Source: Rhodoferax lacus
GTDB lineage: Bacteria; Pseudomonadota; Gammaproteobacteria; Burkholderiales; Burkholderiaceae_C
Direction: 5' to 3'
Assembly (NCBI RefSeq): GCF_003415675.1
Contig: NZ_QFZK01000003.1
Coordinates: 62,001-126,000, forward strand
Length of the DNA: 64,000 nt
In this document: positions 39,953-49,680 of the stretch, one piece after another
Layout of the letters: each line of letters opens with the position of its first letter
Position numbering within the stretch: position 1 is the stretch's first letter
The notes under the pieces: generated by a model
What the model was told of the DNA's origin: nothing
Seen by the model: only the letters and a program-made list of their open reading frames with translations
The model's database searches: none
Program-made: the position numbers and the translations under genes

Positions 39953-41688
39953 GGCTGGATTGTGCCCAAGCGGGAAGCTTGCGACGGTGGTCGGTGTGAA
40001 GGCGGCGATGAAGGTGGTGTTGGGGCACCGGGCGGGCGGCCAAAGCGCCGGCCACGCCCCAAGCGCGCAGCCACCATGTACACCAGCACCGGCAGCAGCC
40101 ACTGCAGCCAGGCAAAGGCTGCCATCAGCTTGCGCTGGCCGCCAGCGGCCAGGCCCACGGCCTCGGTGGTGACGGTGGCCAGACGGCCTGCGCCGATATA
40201 GAGCGTGGGCAGGTACTGCGCCACGCTGACCGCAAAGCCCACGGCAAAACCGGCGGCCAGGCTGGCGCGCAGCAGGGGCCACTTCACACGCAGCACAAAC
40301 TGCCAGCGCGTCTGGCCCAGGCTGGCAGCCAGTTGCCACCAGCGTGTATCAAAGCCGCTGTAGGCGCCCACCGTGCTCAGCAGCACATAGGGCAGACAGG
40401 CCAGGGTGTGCGCCAGCCAGACACCGCTGGCGCTGCCATCCAAGCCCCAGGCCAGAGCCAGGCGGTGCAGGCCTATGGCCCACAGCAGGCCGGGCAATAC
40501 CAGCGGCGCGTAGGCCAGGGTCTGCATGCGGGCATGCCATGGCGCAGGCGCCAGCTCCAGCCAGGCCACCACCCACAGCAGGGCACAAGCGGCACTGCCT
40601 GCAGCCAGCCACAACGTGGTCCAGACCGTGCCGGTGCTGTCCCACACCGTGGCCCAGGCAGCCATGCTCCAGCGCGCGGGCAGCAGCTGGGGGAAGGGCC
40701 AGCTGCCGATGAAGCTGCCCAGCAGTAACGCCAGCAGCACGGCGCCATAAATGCCCGCCAGCAGCATCAGGGGCCACTGCGGGGAAGGCCCCGCAAGGCT
40801 TTTGGCAGTGCGCTGCGCCGTCTGCGTCTGCGTTTGCGGTGGCACGCCACTGCTGCGCCAGCGCCGCCACACCGCCGCGTGCAACAGCGCCCAAGCCACT
40901 GCGGCGCACAGCAACACCAGGCCGGCCAGGGCCCAGGCTGCGGCACCGCCTTTGGCGTTTTGCACAACGTCGGCGTCCTGCAGCCACTGCCAGCACAGCA
41001 CCGCCAGCGTGGGCGGGGAGGCCGGGCCTATGACCAGCGCCACATCCACCACCGTCAGGCTGTAGGCCAGCACTGCCAGCAGGGGCGCGGCCAAGCGCGG
41101 CAGCAGTTGCGGCCAGACGATGCGCCACCAGGCCGCTTGCTGCGCGTAGCCCAGGGTGCTGGCCAGCTGCAGTTCGCGCTGCAGGCGCTGTGCCACCTCG
41201 GGCCGCAGCAGATGGCTGCTGGCTGACCACAACAGAAACGGAATTTCTTTCAGCGTGAGCACGGCAATCAGCCCCAAGCCCCAGGGGTCCTGCGTGGTGG
41301 GCCAGGGCGGTGGCGCGGCAAGGCCAGTAGCCCAGGGCGAGAGCAGGCGCAGCAGCCAGCCCGAAGGCGCGATGAGCAGCACCAGCCCCATGGCAAAGGC
41401 GGCATGGGGCACAGCCAGCAGCCAGGTTTGGTGGCGCTGCAGCCGCTGCTGTTGCGTCAGGGTGGCCGTGCGTGACAGCAGCCAGGCACAGGCCAGTGTG
41501 GCCAGGGCCGCGCTGGCCAGGCCCGTCCACAGGCTCAAGCCCAGGGCGCTCAGGGTCTGGCGCTCCAGCCACAGGGCATGCCAGGCCTCTGCATCCCACG
41601 CTACCCATCCAGCCTGCCCCAGGCTCCAGAGCAGGGGCACAGCCACCAGGCCCAGCAAAAGGGCTGCTGCTGGGTGTATGCGCTGCAT
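39949..41688 (-). CDS. ABC transporter permease (fused double permease), YnjC-like
   Basis: 579 residues with about 12 membrane helices in two halves of the binding-protein-dependent permease type. The EAA-like loops are recognisable as ASTLGYAQQAAWWRIVWPQLLP in the first half and AASLGQTRWQFVLRVKWPLL in the second. This two-in-one plan is that of YnjC/ThiP/FbpB. Start ATG 41688; the open frame upstream of it is not conserved in style. Confidence 0.9.
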   Translation of the reverse strand: MQRIHPAAALLLGLVAVPLLWSLGQAGWVAWDAEAWHALWLERQTLSALGLSLWTGLASAALATLACAWLLSRTATLTQQQRLQRHQTWLLAVPHAAFAMGLVLLIAPSGWLLRLLSPWATGLAAPPPWPTTQDPWGLGLIAVLTLKEIPFLLWSASSHLLRPEVAQRLQRELQLASTLGYAQQAAWWRIVWPQLLPRLAAPLLAVLAYSLTVVDVALVIGPASPPTLAVLCWQWLQDADVVQNAKGGAAAWALAGLVLLCAAVAWALLHAAVWRRWRSSGVPPQTQTQTAQRTAKSLAGPSPQWPLMLLAGIYGAVLLALLLGSFIGSWPFPQLLPARWSMAAWATVWDSTGTVWTTLWLAAGSAACALLWVVAWLELAPAPWHARMQTLAYAPLVLPGLLWAIGLHRLALAWGLDGSASGVWLAHTLACLPYVLLSTVGAYSGFDTRWWQLAASLGQTRWQFVLRVKWPLLRASLAAGFAVGFAVSVAQYLPTLYIGAGRLATVTTEAVGLAAGGQRKLMAAFAWLQWLLPVLVYMVAARLGRGRRFGRPPGAPTPPSSPPSHRPPSQASRLGTIQP

Positions 41689-41692
41689 GCAG

Positions 41693-42988
41693 TCAGTCCC
41701 GCAGCACCGAACCCGCACAAGAACCCGCATAGGCCAGCCCGGCGGCCACGCCGCCAAACTGGTTGCCCGTCACCAGCGTGGCTTGCGGCATGGCGACTTG
41801 CAGGGCCGCCACCAAGGGCCGCAGGGCCGAAGAGCCACCGGTGAGGTAGACCACATCCACAGCCTCCAGGCCGGAGGCCGCCACGCAGTCCTGGGCGCAG
41901 CGCACCACCTGGGCAATGGCGTCCTGCAAGGCGGCGTCCATGCCTTCTGCAGTGACGTGGGGTGCGGGCGCGTCATCCAAAAAATCCAGCTGAACGGCGG
42001 CGTCCTGGCCGCTGATGGAGCAGGCAATCTTGGCAGCCTCCACCTCGGCCAGCATGCGGTGGCCGTATTGGCCCTCCAGCGCCTCCATCAGCCGCGCATG
42101 CAGGCTCTGGTCGGTGAAGTCGCTCCAGAGTTCCTTGGCAAAGTGCATGGCTTTGCGGGTATAGGCCTGGTGGATCAGGTGCCAGGTACTCAGGTCAAAG
42201 AAAACGCTGTTGGGTACCGGGCGGTTGCCGCGCCCCAAGTGCCTGTAGCCCAGGCGCGGCATGACGGTGGAGAGGTCGAGCAGGCGGTCAAAATCGGTGC
42301 CGCCTATGTGCACGCCGGTGGTGGCCAGGATGTCGGCGCGGCGGTCGGCTTGCGTGCTGCGCGCCGGGTTCAGCCGGATGACGGTGAAGTCCGATGTGCC
42401 TCCGCCAATGTCCACCACCAAGGCCACGGTCTCGCGGTCCACGCGCTGCTCGTAGTCCAGGGCGGCGGCAATGGGCTCGAGCTGGTAGTCGATGTGGGTG
42501 AAGCCGGCCTCCAATGCAGCCCGGCCCAGGGTGGCTTGGGCCAGCGCATCGCGCTCGGGGTTGTCATCCACAAAGTGCACCGGGCGGCCCAGCATGGCAT
42601 GCGTCAGGGTCTGGCCCGCATGGGCCTCACAGCGGCGCTTGAGTTCCTTGAAGAACAGCACCACGATGTCAAAGTAGCGCAGGCTGTGGTCGCCCACGGC
42701 CGTGTGCTCGTCCATCAGGGCGCTACCCAGCAGGCTCTTGAGGGAACGCAGCAAGCGGCCCTCGGTGCCGGACAAATAGGCCTGCATGGCCTCGCTGCCG
42801 TATTGCACGCTGTGGGTCTCGCTGTTGAAAAACAGGGCGGTGGGCATTTCGGCGCGCGTGCCGTCCAGCGGGACCACTTGCAGCACACCCTTGCCATCCA
42901 TCAACGCGGCGGCCGAGTTGGAGGTGCCAAAGTCAATACCCAGCACCAGGTGTTGGCGGGTGCCGGTGGAGGGAGTTGCGTTGCTCAC
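41693..42988 (-). CDS. yegD: Hsp70-like protein, YegD type
   Basis: 431 residues, actin/Hsp70 ATPase fold only. Phosphate 1 LGIDFGTSNSAAALM, connect and phosphate 2 VALVVDIGGGTSDFTVIRL, IGGTDFDRLL and adenosine motif VYLTGGSSALRPLV. No substrate-binding domain, as in YegD. The role is unknown. It sits in the ABC operon: its ATG overlaps the stop of the esterase gene and the permease gene starts 4 bp after it. Confidence 0.9.
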   Translation of the reverse strand: MSNATPSTGTRQHLVLGIDFGTSNSAAALMDGKGVLQVVPLDGTRAEMPTALFFNSETHSVQYGSEAMQAYLSGTEGRLLRSLKSLLGSALMDEHTAVGDHSLRYFDIVVLFFKELKRRCEAHAGQTLTHAMLGRPVHFVDDNPERDALAQATLGRAALEAGFTHIDYQLEPIAAALDYEQRVDRETVALVVDIGGGTSDFTVIRLNPARSTQADRRADILATTGVHIGGTDFDRLLDLSTVMPRLGYRHLGRGNRPVPNSVFFDLSTWHLIHQAYTRKAMHFAKELWSDFTDQSLHARLMEALEGQYGHRMLAEVEAAKIACSISGQDAAVQLDFLDDAPAPHVTAEGMDAALQDAIAQVVRCAQDCVAASGLEAVDVVYLTGGSSALRPLVAALQVAMPQATLVTGNQFGGVAAGLAYAGSCAGSVLRD

Positions 42989-43665
42989 GCCAGCGCAGGA
43001 AGCACCAGGCGCAAAAAGGCGCCCATGTCTTCAACTTCTTCAGAGGTGAGGTTGTGTCCGGTGGCGTAGCTGTTCCACTGCACCGGGTAGCCCAGAGTCT
43101 GCAGGGCATCCCGCGTGTCTTCGCCGCGCTGCGGGATCACCACACTGTCCTGCGTGCCGTGGGCCAGAAAGATGGGGGTGTGCGCATTGGCCGCAGCGCG
43201 CTCTGTGGCCAGGCGCTCGGCCAGCGGCAGGTAGCCCGACAGGGCCATGATGCCCGCCAGCGCAAAAGGCAGGCGCAGGCCGGTGTGCAAGGCCATGGCC
43301 GCGCCCTGGCTGAAGCCGGAGAGCACGATGCGCTCGGCAGGTATGCCGCGCTCGATTTGCTGGTCGATCAGGGCGCGTATGGCCCGCTCGGAATGCTGAA
43401 TGCCTGCGGCATCCTGGCCGCTGACCAGGTCGGTGCCGGTGATGTCGTACCAGGCCGGCATGGTATAGCCACCATTCACCGTCACAGGCATGGAGGGCGC
43501 GTGGGGAAACACAAAGCGTATGCCCTGGCAGCCCCGCAGGTTGAGCTCGGGCACCAGAGCTGCAAAGTCGTGGCCATCGGCGCCCAGGCCGTGCAGCAGG
43601 ATGACGGTGGCCGTGGGCGATGCGGCGGTTTCTGTTTCAAAACAGGGAAGCAGTGGGGTTTGCAT
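42985..43665 (-). CDS. alpha/beta hydrolase, phospholipase/carboxylesterase type
   Basis: 226 residues. ILLHGLGADGHDF at the N-terminus, nucleophile elbow LSGFSQGAAMAL with Ser about 118, acid in FLAHGTQDSVV and His in YATGHNLTSEE. This is the small carboxylesterase group (EstB-like) of proteobacteria. ATG 43665; sequence upstream overlaps the binding-protein intergenic region. Cytoplasmic. Confidence 0.9.
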   Translation of the reverse strand: MQTPLLPCFETETAASPTATVILLHGLGADGHDFAALVPELNLRGCQGIRFVFPHAPSMPVTVNGGYTMPAWYDITGTDLVSGQDAAGIQHSERAIRALIDQQIERGIPAERIVLSGFSQGAAMALHTGLRLPFALAGIMALSGYLPLAERLATERAAANAHTPIFLAHGTQDSVVIPQRGEDTRDALQTLGYPVQWNSYATGHNLTSEEVEDMGAFLRLVLPALA

Positions 43666-43702
43666 GGGGGTTCTTGCGGGGCTCGGTGAATGGGTGGGGC
43701 GT

Positions 43703-44929
43703 TCAGGCGCCGTAGCGGTCAAGCCATTCCTTTTCCAGGGGCGCCATCCAGGAGCCGTGGGGTTCGGGAATGGCAGGGGCTGCATTGTGCACCTGACCCG
43801 CCACGGTTTTGCCCACAAACAGTTTTTGGTCCTGCGCGCTCAGGCGGGGCACCGCCAGTACGGTGGGGTCACCCCAGACACTGATGTCGGCCTTGCGCGC
43901 CTGCGCCTCGGCACTGAGCAGGAAGTTGGCCAACACCAGGGCGCCCTGTTTGGCGCTGGCGTTCACCGGGATGGCCACAAAGTGGGTGTTGCCAATCGTG
44001 CCACCGGGAAACTGGTAGCTCATAACGCTGGCCTGCATGCGGCCGGCGGCAATTTCGTTGGCAGCGTCATTGGGGTTAAAGGTCAGGGCCCAGCGCAGCT
44101 CACCATCGGCCAGCATCTGGCGAGTGGTGGCGGCGTTGTTGGCAAACTGCTTGCCTGCGCGCCACAGCTGCGGGTGCAGGCTGTCCAGGTAGGCCCAGAG
44201 CGACGCGCTGGCGCGGGCAAAGGCCTCAGGCGTCACCGGCTTGTAGAAGGCGTCACGCGCGCTGTTCAGGTCCAGCAGCAACTGCTTCAGAAAGGTGGTG
44301 CCATGGAAGTCAGGCGGGCGCGGGTAGGTCACTCGGCCCGGGTTGGCGCGGGCAAAGGCCAGCAGCTCGGTGATGTTCTGTGGCGGCTTCGGGGTCAGGG
44401 CGCTGTCCACCAGAAAGGTCAGCTGCGCCATGCCCCAGGGGGCCTCCATGCCGGCCACGGGTTCGGCAAAGTCCAGCGTGGTGGTGGGCTTGCCCCGGGT
44501 GTCCACCAGTGCAAAGTTGGGCAGCCGGTCGGTGAAGGGGCCGTACAGCAGGCCTTCGCGCTTCATGGCCAGAAAGTTTTCGCCGTTGATCCAGACCAGG
44601 TCAACCGTGCCGTCCTGTTTGCCCGCCGCCTTTTCACTGCGCACGCGCTTGACCACGTCAGCCGCGTCGCTGACCTTCACATGCTCCACGCGCACGCCAA
44701 AGCGCTCTTGCACCTGCTGCGCGGCCCAGCGGATGTAGGCGTTGATGGTGTCGCTGCCCGCCCAGGCGTTGAAGTACACGGTCTGGCCGCGTGCTTCTTT
44801 TGCAAGGGTGGCCCAGCTGGCCCTGTTGGCGTCGGCGGCGACGCTTGCGGTGCTGAGGCCTGCGGCCACGCTGCCGCCCAGCAGGGTGAGGGCGCTGCGG
44901 CGGGTGAGGGTGGTGGGCGTGGTGTTCAT
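43703..44929 (-). CDS. ABC transporter substrate-binding protein, YnjB-like
   Basis: 408 residues. Twin-arginine-like start (LTRRSALTLLGGSVAAGLSTASVAA), so Tat or Sec export to the periplasm, then an extracellular binding protein fold (VYFNAWAGSDTINAYIRW, VDLVWINGENFLAMK, EAPWGMAQLTFLVDS). It resembles YnjB and, more remotely, iron- and thiamin-type binding proteins; the ligand is unknown. First gene of the operon that runs to 38883. Confidence 0.9.
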   Translation of the reverse strand: MNTTPTTLTRRSALTLLGGSVAAGLSTASVAADANRASWATLAKEARGQTVYFNAWAGSDTINAYIRWAAQQVQERFGVRVEHVKVSDAADVVKRVRSEKAAGKQDGTVDLVWINGENFLAMKREGLLYGPFTDRLPNFALVDTRGKPTTTLDFAEPVAGMEAPWGMAQLTFLVDSALTPKPPQNITELLAFARANPGRVTYPRPPDFHGTTFLKQLLLDLNSARDAFYKPVTPEAFARASASLWAYLDSLHPQLWRAGKQFANNAATTRQMLADGELRWALTFNPNDAANEIAAGRMQASVMSYQFPGGTIGNTHFVAIPVNASAKQGALVLANFLLSAEAQARKADISVWGDPTVLAVPRLSAQDQKLFVGKTVAGQVHNAAPAIPEPHGSWMAPLEKEWLDRYGA

Positions 44930-45004
44930 GGCGTGTTCAAGGGTGCGGTGAGGCGAGGGGTAGTGCGTGCGGCAGCGTGACGCTGCAGGGGGGCTCTGGG
45001 CCTG

Positions 45005-46126
45005 TCAGGCCAGCAGGGCCTGGGCAAATTCGCGGGCGTTAAAGGTTTCCAGTTCATTGAGCTGTTCACCCACACCGATGAAGTACACCGGAATGGGCCG
45101 CTCGCGCGCAATGGCTGCCAGCACGCCACCCTTGGCCGTGCCATCCAGCTTGGTCACGATCAGGCCGGTCAGCCCCAGCGCGTCATCAAACTGCTTGACC
45201 TGGGAGACAGCGTTTTGGCCGGTGTTGCCGTCAATCACCAGCAGCACCTCGTGCGGCGCGGTGCCGTCAGCCTTCTGGATCACGCGCTTGATTTTTTTCA
45301 GCTCTTCCATCAGGTGCAGTTGGGTGGGCAGACGCCCGGCGGTGTCAATCAGCACCACGTCCTTGCGGCGTGCCTTGCCTGCACTCACGGCATCAAAGCT
45401 CACGGCGGCTGGGTCGGCACCGGCCTGGCTGATGATCTCCACGGTGTTGCGGTCGGCCCAGACGCTGAGCTGCTCGCGCGCAGCGGCGCGGAAGGTGTCG
45501 GCCGCGGCCAGCAGCACGCTGGCGCCGTCTTCGGCCAGGTGGCGGGTGAGCTTGCCAATCGAGGTGGTCTTGCCCGCGCCATTAACGCCCGCCACCATGA
45601 TGACAGTGGGCGTGTGCTGGCCAATCACCAGCGGCTTTTGCAGCGGCTGCAGCAGGTCGGCCACGATGCTGATGAGCAGGTTCTTCAGCGCCACGGGGTT
45701 GTCAACGCCTGCGGACTTGGCCTTTTTGCGCAGCGTGTCGGTCAGGAACTGGGTGGCCGAGACACCAGCGTCGGCCATCAGCAGGGCGCTTTCCAGTTCT
45801 TCGTACAGGGCCTCGTCAATCTTGCTGCCACCAAACACGCCGGACAGGCTGGAGGCGGTCTTGCCCAGGCCGGCCCGGAGCTTGGCCATCCAGCCCTGGC
45901 GCTCGGGCGCGGGTGCGGGGGTGCTGGGGACCCCAATGGGTGCCGCCAACACACTGCCAATCAGCGAGCCTGTGGCGGCCGTGACGGACAGGCCGGGCGC
46001 ACCGCTGCCGGGGCCGACTCCAGTGACAGGCGGGGTTTGGGCGGGTGCTTGAGGAGGCACATCCACCACCGGGGCCGCAGCCACCGGAGCAATCGCAGGG
46101 GTTTTTTTCTTGAAAAAGCTGAACAT
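45005..46126 (-). CDS. ftsY: signal recognition particle receptor
   Basis: 373 residues. GTPase that docks SRP-ribosome complexes at the membrane. A short Pro/Ala-rich acidic A-domain is followed by the N domain and the NG GTPase with G1 GVNGAGKTTSIGKL, DTFRAAAREQL, DTAGRLPTQ and TKLDGTAKGG. ATG 46126 (MFSFFKKK) chosen over the upstream frame because of the conserved N-terminus. It is divergent from the M16 peptidase genes, a common arrangement in Burkholderiales. Confidence 0.96.
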   Translation of the reverse strand: MFSFFKKKTPAIAPVAAAPVVDVPPQAPAQTPPVTGVGPGSGAPGLSVTAATGSLIGSVLAAPIGVPSTPAPAPERQGWMAKLRAGLGKTASSLSGVFGGSKIDEALYEELESALLMADAGVSATQFLTDTLRKKAKSAGVDNPVALKNLLISIVADLLQPLQKPLVIGQHTPTVIMVAGVNGAGKTTSIGKLTRHLAEDGASVLLAAADTFRAAAREQLSVWADRNTVEIISQAGADPAAVSFDAVSAGKARRKDVVLIDTAGRLPTQLHLMEELKKIKRVIQKADGTAPHEVLLVIDGNTGQNAVSQVKQFDDALGLTGLIVTKLDGTAKGGVLAAIARERPIPVYFIGVGEQLNELETFNAREFAQALLA

Positions 46127-46154
46127 GGGTGCCGTTCTTAGAATGGCCCATTCT

Positions 46155-47582
46155 ATGAAACACATCAATCACTGGTTCGTACGCACCTATTCCGGCCTCG
46201 CCATGGCACTGGGCCTCTGTGCCAGCCCCTATGCCGCGCCCTTGCCTGAGGCCGCCAGCGTGCACCAATACACCCTGAAAAACGGCATGACGCTGATCGT
46301 GCGGCCCGACCACCGCGCCCCTACCGCCGTGCACATGCTGTGGGTGCGCGTGGGCTCCATGGACGAGGTGGACGGCACCAGTGGCGTGGCCCATGTGCTG
46401 GAGCACATGCTGTTCAAGGGCACGCCCACCGTGAAGGCGGGCGAGTTCTCGCGCCGGGTGGCCGCCCTGGGCGGGCGCGAAAACGCCTTTACCAGCAAGG
46501 ACTACACCGGCTTCTACCAGCAGATACCTGCCACCCGCCTGCAGGACGTGATGCAGCTCGAGGCCGACCGCTTTGCCCACAACCAGTGGAGCGATGCCGA
46601 TTTCAAGAAAGAGCTGGAAGTGGTGAAGGAAGAGCGCCGCCTGCGTACCGAGGACAACCCGCATGCCCTGCTGGGCGAGGCCCTGAGCGCCGTGGCCTAC
46701 ACCGCCTCACCCTACCGTCGCCCCATCGTGGGCTGGATGAGCGATTTGGAGGCCATGACGCCCGACGACGCCCGTGCCTTCTACCAGCGCTGGTACACCC
46801 CGGCCAACTCCGCTGTGGTGGTGGCCGGTGACGTGGAGCCGCAGGCCGTGCTGGCCTTGGCAGAAAAGTACTACGGCAGCATTCCTGCACGCGCCCTGCC
46901 CGAGCGCAAGCCGCGTGTGGAGCCCGAGCAAAGCGGTATGCGCCGCCTGGACTTCAAGGCCCCGGCCGAGCAGGCCAGCGTGACCCTGGCCTTCAAGACG
47001 CCCCGCTTCGCGCCCGCCGCGCTGGACAGCGAGGCCGACACCGAGAGCAACGACGCCCTGGCCCTGACGGTGCTGGCCGCCGTGCTCAGCGGCTACGACA
47101 ACGCCCGCCTGGACCGCGCCCTGACCCAGGCCGACGGCCATGTGGCCGACAGTGCCGGTGCCTACTGCGGACTGGGTGGACGCGGACCTGCCATGTGCAT
47201 GCTCTATGGCGTGCCCTCTGCTGGCAAGACGGCGGCCCAGGTGGAAGCCGCCCTGCGCGCCCAAGTGGCGCTGCTGGCGAAGGATGGCGTGCAGGCCACC
47301 GAGTTGCAGCGTGTGAAAAACCAGTGGGTTGCCAGCGAGGTCTACAAGCAGGACAGCGTCTTCAACCAGGCGCGCATCCTGGGCGCCAACTGGGCCAGTG
47401 GCATGCCCACCGATGCCGACGAGAAGCTCATCGCCCGCCTGCGCGCCGTCACGGCCGAGCAGGTGCAGGCCGTGGCGGCCAAATATTTTGGGGATGACGC
47501 GCTGACGGTGGCCACCCTGCTGCCGCAGCCGCTGGACAAAACCCGCAAGCCCCGCGCCGCTCCCGCCGGACTGCGCCATTGA
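46155..47582 (+). CDS. M16 family zinc metallopeptidase (active subunit)
   Basis: 475 residues with a signal peptide ending near AAPLPEAAS. The inverted zinc motif HVLEHMLFKG (HxxEH) and the distal Glu in ELEVVKEERR are present, so it should be catalytically active. Periplasmic. The second subunit follows after 15 bp; the pair resembles mitochondrial processing peptidase-like heterodimers. ATG 46155 chosen because it begins the signal peptide; 46143 and 46110 are in-frame alternatives. Confidence 0.9.
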   Translation: MKHINHWFVRTYSGLAMALGLCASPYAAPLPEAASVHQYTLKNGMTLIVRPDHRAPTAVHMLWVRVGSMDEVDGTSGVAHVLEHMLFKGTPTVKAGEFSRRVAALGGRENAFTSKDYTGFYQQIPATRLQDVMQLEADRFAHNQWSDADFKKELEVVKEERRLRTEDNPHALLGEALSAVAYTASPYRRPIVGWMSDLEAMTPDDARAFYQRWYTPANSAVVVAGDVEPQAVLALAEKYYGSIPARALPERKPRVEPEQSGMRRLDFKAPAEQASVTLAFKTPRFAPAALDSEADTESNDALALTVLAAVLSGYDNARLDRALTQADGHVADSAGAYCGLGGRGPAMCMLYGVPSAGKTAAQVEAALRAQVALLAKDGVQATELQRVKNQWVASEVYKQDSVFNQARILGANWASGMPTDADEKLIARLRAVTAEQVQAVAAKYFGDDALTVATLLPQPLDKTRKPRAAPAGLRH

Positions 47583-47597
47583 ACCCGTAAAGCCCCC

Positions 47598-48983
47598 ATG
47601 AACCACGCCATGTTTTCAATCGCCAGCCCGCCACCTGTGGCACGGGCTGCCCTGCGTTCGGCTTTGGCCCTTGCCACAGGACTCTGCCTGGCCTTTGCCA
47701 GCTACGCCGCCATTCCCATCAGCCACTGGACCCAGCCCTCGGGTGCCCAGGTCTATCTGGTGGAGAGCCCGGCCATCCCCATGGTGGACGTGCAAATCGA
47801 CTTTGATGCCGGTGGCCGGCGTGACCCCCGGGGCAAACCGGGCCTGGCCAATCTGATGGCCTCCAGCACGGCTTATGGCGTCAAGGCCAGGGGAGCCGAG
47901 CCCGCGATGGATGAAAACGCACTGAGCGACGCCTGGGCCGATCTGGGCGCCAGCTTTGGTGGCAGCGCGAGCGCCGACCGCTTGGGCTTTTCACTGCGCT
48001 CGCTGACCTACCCGGACCTGCTGGAAAAAGCCACGCTTCTTGCCGCCCGCCAACTGGGCGATGCCAGCTTTCCCGAGGCGCCCTGGCTGCGCGACCGCCC
48101 CAAGCTGGTGGCCAGCCTGAAGGAAGCCAACACCCGGCCCGCCACACTGGCAGGGCGCGCCTTTGCCCGTGCGGTCTATGGTGACCACCCCTATGGCGCC
48201 GAGAGTACCGAAGAAACCTTGGCCCGCATCAGCGCGGCCGACATGCAGGCCCTGCATGCGCAAGCCCTGCGGGCCTGCAGCGCAAAGGTCAGTGTGGTGG
48301 GCGCACTCAGCCGCGCGCAGGCCGACGCCTTGGTGAGCAAGTTGCTGTCGCACCTGCCCAGCACCGGTTGCGACGCGCTGCCTCCCGTGCCGGAAGTGGC
48401 CCCCTTGGCCGCAGCGCATGAAGAGCGCATCGCCTTCGCCTCAGCCCAGGCCCATGTGCTGCTGGGCCAGCCCGGCTACAAGCGCAATGACCCCGACTTC
48501 TTTGCTCTCACCGTGGGCAACCACATCCTGGGTGGTGGCGGCTTCACTGCGCGCCTGACCGAAGAGGTGCGCGAAAAGCGCGGCCTCACCTATGGCGTGT
48601 ACAGCGGCTTTGCGCCAGGCCTGCACGCCGGCGCCTTCACCATAGGCCTGCAGACCCGGCCCGACCAGGCGCAGCAGGCGCTGGACCTGGTGCGCGAGGT
48701 GCTGGCGAAGTTTGTGGCCAAGGGCCCCACCGACCTGGAACTGCAGGCGGCCAAGGACAACCTGATAGGCGGCTTTGCCCTGCGCCTGGACAGCAACCGC
48801 AAGCTGCTGGACAACGTGGCCAACATCGCCTGGAACAACTTGCCGCTGGATTACCTGGAGACCTGGACGGCGCAGGTGCAAAAACTCACCGTGCAGGACA
48901 TACGCGCCGCCTTTAGTCGCAAGCTGCAGCCAGAAAAAATGGTGACGGTGGTGCTGGGGGCTGAGGACGCGAAACTCAACTAA
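47598..48983 (+). CDS. M16 family protein lacking the zinc motif (non-catalytic partner)
   Basis: 461 residues with a signal peptide (LRSALALATGLCLAFASYAA). Aligned with the upstream gene, the HxxEH motif is absent (GKPGLANLMASS in its place), but the C-terminal GGGGFTARLTEEVREKRGLTY with the conserved Arg and Tyr is intact. This split of roles is typical of M16B pairs and is not a sign of decay. Confidence 0.9.
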   Translation: MNHAMFSIASPPPVARAALRSALALATGLCLAFASYAAIPISHWTQPSGAQVYLVESPAIPMVDVQIDFDAGGRRDPRGKPGLANLMASSTAYGVKARGAEPAMDENALSDAWADLGASFGGSASADRLGFSLRSLTYPDLLEKATLLAARQLGDASFPEAPWLRDRPKLVASLKEANTRPATLAGRAFARAVYGDHPYGAESTEETLARISAADMQALHAQALRACSAKVSVVGALSRAQADALVSKLLSHLPSTGCDALPPVPEVAPLAAAHEERIAFASAQAHVLLGQPGYKRNDPDFFALTVGNHILGGGGFTARLTEEVREKRGLTYGVYSGFAPGLHAGAFTIGLQTRPDQAQQALDLVREVLAKFVAKGPTDLELQAAKDNLIGGFALRLDSNRKLLDNVANIAWNNLPLDYLETWTAQVQKLTVQDIRAAFSRKLQPEKMVTVVLGAEDAKLN

Positions 48984-48986
48984 GCT

Positions 48987-49667
48987 ATGCCCATGAGCAC
49001 CAAAGCAACCAAAAAAGCATCCCCCGCCAGCAAGCCCAAACGGGTGCACCGCCCGCGCGCCGTGCAGTCCCATGAAGTCCGCATCATTGGCGGCCTGTGG
49101 AAGCGCACCAAACTCAAAGTGTCCGACAAGCCAGGCCTGCGCCCCACCCCCGACCGCGTGCGCGAGACCCTGTTCAACTGGCTGGGCCAGGACCTGACGG
49201 GCTGGCGCTGTATTGACGCCTTTGCGGGAACGGGCGTGCTCGGTTTTGAAGCCGCTTCCCGCGGCGCCACCAACGTGGTGCTGGTGGAGTCAGATACGGC
49301 CCTGGTGGCGCAACTGCAAAAGACCAAGGACCAGCTTGCCGCCACAGCAGTGCAACTGCAGCGCGGCGACGGTGTGGCCTGCGTACGCCAGGCAACGCCG
49401 GCCAGTTGCGACCTGATTTTTCTGGACCCGCCTTTTGATGCGCCCATCCTGGAGATTGCGCTCAACGCCTGCACCAAGGCGCTCTCTCCCAATGGCTGGG
49501 TGTACCTGGAAGGCCCGACCAAATGGACCGACGAGCTGCTAGCGCCCATGGGCCTGCTGGTGCACAAATACCTCAAGGCCGGTGCTGTTCATGCGCACCT
49601 CTTGCGTCTGGCCTCGGGCCCAGAGGCTTTACCCGTGCCGCTTACGCCCCCGTCTACCACCCCCTGA
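48987..49667 (+). CDS. rsmD: 16S rRNA (guanine(966)-N2)-methyltransferase
   Basis: 226 residues. SAM-binding FAGTGVLGFEAASRGA and the N2-guanine active-site motif LIFLDPPFDAPI. A basic N-terminal tail of about 25 residues precedes VRIIGGLWKRTKLKV. ATG 48987 and 48993 are both possible. Followed by coaD, as in many proteobacteria. Confidence 0.93.
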   Translation: MPMSTKATKKASPASKPKRVHRPRAVQSHEVRIIGGLWKRTKLKVSDKPGLRPTPDRVRETLFNWLGQDLTGWRCIDAFAGTGVLGFEAASRGATNVVLVESDTALVAQLQKTKDQLAATAVQLQRGDGVACVRQATPASCDLIFLDPPFDAPILEIALNACTKALSPNGWVYLEGPTKWTDELLAPMGLLVHKYLKAGAVHAHLLRLASGPEALPVPLTPPSTTP

Positions 49668-49680
49668 TTGGAGTGCGACC

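Noticed and set aside
47598..48983. Second M16 gene as a pseudogene because HxxEH is missing
   Set aside because: The frame is intact and the loss of the zinc motif is normal for the partner subunit of M16B pairs.
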